DNA of 5,070 nt, taken from assembly GCA_945873015.1 (NCBI GenBank), contig CAMCBY010000320.1:1-5070 (forward strand), in the 5' to 3' direction. How positions within the stretch are numbered: position 1 is the first letter of the stretch; each line of letters starts with the position of its first letter. The DNA comes from Klebsiella pneumoniae. GTDB taxonomy: Bacteria > Pseudomonadota > Gammaproteobacteria > Ga0077536. The notes under the pieces are model-generated. The model saw only the letters and a list, made by a program, of their open reading frames with translations. It was not told the origin of the DNA and ran no database searches. Positions 4,857 through 5,070 of the stretch are shown in pieces. The position numbers and the translations under genes are program-made.

Positions 4857-5070
4857 GCGCCCGGCAGGGGGTGATCGTGCGGTCCTCGTGCATGTGGTCT
4901 TTGCCCAGGGGCCAGACCACGACGACGACCTGAGCGAATTTCGGGAACTGGTCGCCGGCGCTGACGCTACCATCGGCAGTGTCGTGACCGCGCCGCGTGG
5001 CGCGGCCGATCCGAAGTTCTTTGTCGGCAGTGGCAAGGTCGAAGAGATTGCTGCTGCCTGCCGTGCATTT
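4849..5070 (+). CDS. hflX: GTPase HflX, N-terminal part (3' truncated by window)
   Basis: The frame from TTG 4849 reads (M)FERPAGGDRAVLVHVVF, then an acidic DHDDD cluster, EFRELVAGAD and DPKFFVGSGKVEEIAAA, and runs off the right edge (74 codons). This matches the N-terminal HflX domain: E. coli has MFDRYDAGEQAVLVH and PKYFVGEGKAVEIAEA at the same spacing. HflX is a cytoplasmic GTPase that binds the ribosomal E-site region and splits stalled 70S ribosomes under stress. The GTPase domain lies outside the window. The TTG is chosen because it is the only ATG, GTG or TTG in this frame between the hfq TGA (4828-4830) and the conserved FER segment. No strong Shine-Dalgarno precedes it; coupling to hfq or to the mini-ORF at 4830 may help. 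Identity is firm, the exact start less so. Confidence 0.9.
   Translation, partial: MFERPAGGDRAVLVHVVFAQGPDHDDDLSEFRELVAGADATIGSVVTAPRGAADPKFFVGSGKVEEIAAACRAF

Overview
This window is a dense, single-strand housekeeping cluster from a GC-rich gammaproteobacterium. The gene order, all on the + strand, is tsaE (3' end only) - amiB - mutL - miaA - hfq - hflX (5' end only). This is the classical order known from E. coli and pseudomonads. A cell-division amidase carrying a C-terminal LysM domain (seen in pseudomonads and relatives, absent from E. coli AmiB) and a short 87-residue Hfq beginning MSKGQSLQ point to a gammaproteobacterium outside the Enterobacterales. The genus cannot be named from this sequence alone.

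Layout: 1-245 is the last ~80 codons of tsaE. 246-348 is an AT-rich non-coding stretch (about 35% GC by hand count, in a window that is otherwise clearly GC-rich). It carries two perfect inverted repeats, a tandem hexamer and a repeated heptamer, and is the best place for an amiB-operon promoter and its control. 349-1803 is amiB, 1854-3509 mutL, and 3506-4471 miaA, whose GTG overlaps the mutL stop by four bases. 4472-4566 is the hfq leader, with a hairpin and an (AAC)3AAG tract running into the ribosome binding site. 4567-4830 is hfq. hflX runs from a probable TTG at 4849 off the right edge. Gaps are 103, 50, -4, 95 and 18 bases, which fits one transcription unit with possible internal promoters before mutL and hfq.

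The genes share an operon rather than a single pathway. TsaE and MiaA both serve modification of adenosine 37 in tRNA (t6A and i6A respectively). AmiB splits septal peptidoglycan, MutL couples mismatch recognition to strand incision, Hfq is the sRNA chaperone, and HflX is a ribosome-splitting GTPase. No mobile element, CRISPR array, tRNA, rRNA or defence island is visible, and I found no undescribed multi-gene system. The points most worth a second look are regulatory or at residue level: the Hfq-type binding tract over the hfq ribosome binding site, the structured AT-rich leader of amiB, the HWTSK substitution and missing endonuclease motif in MutL, a possibly leaderless mutL transcript, and the unusual start of hflX.
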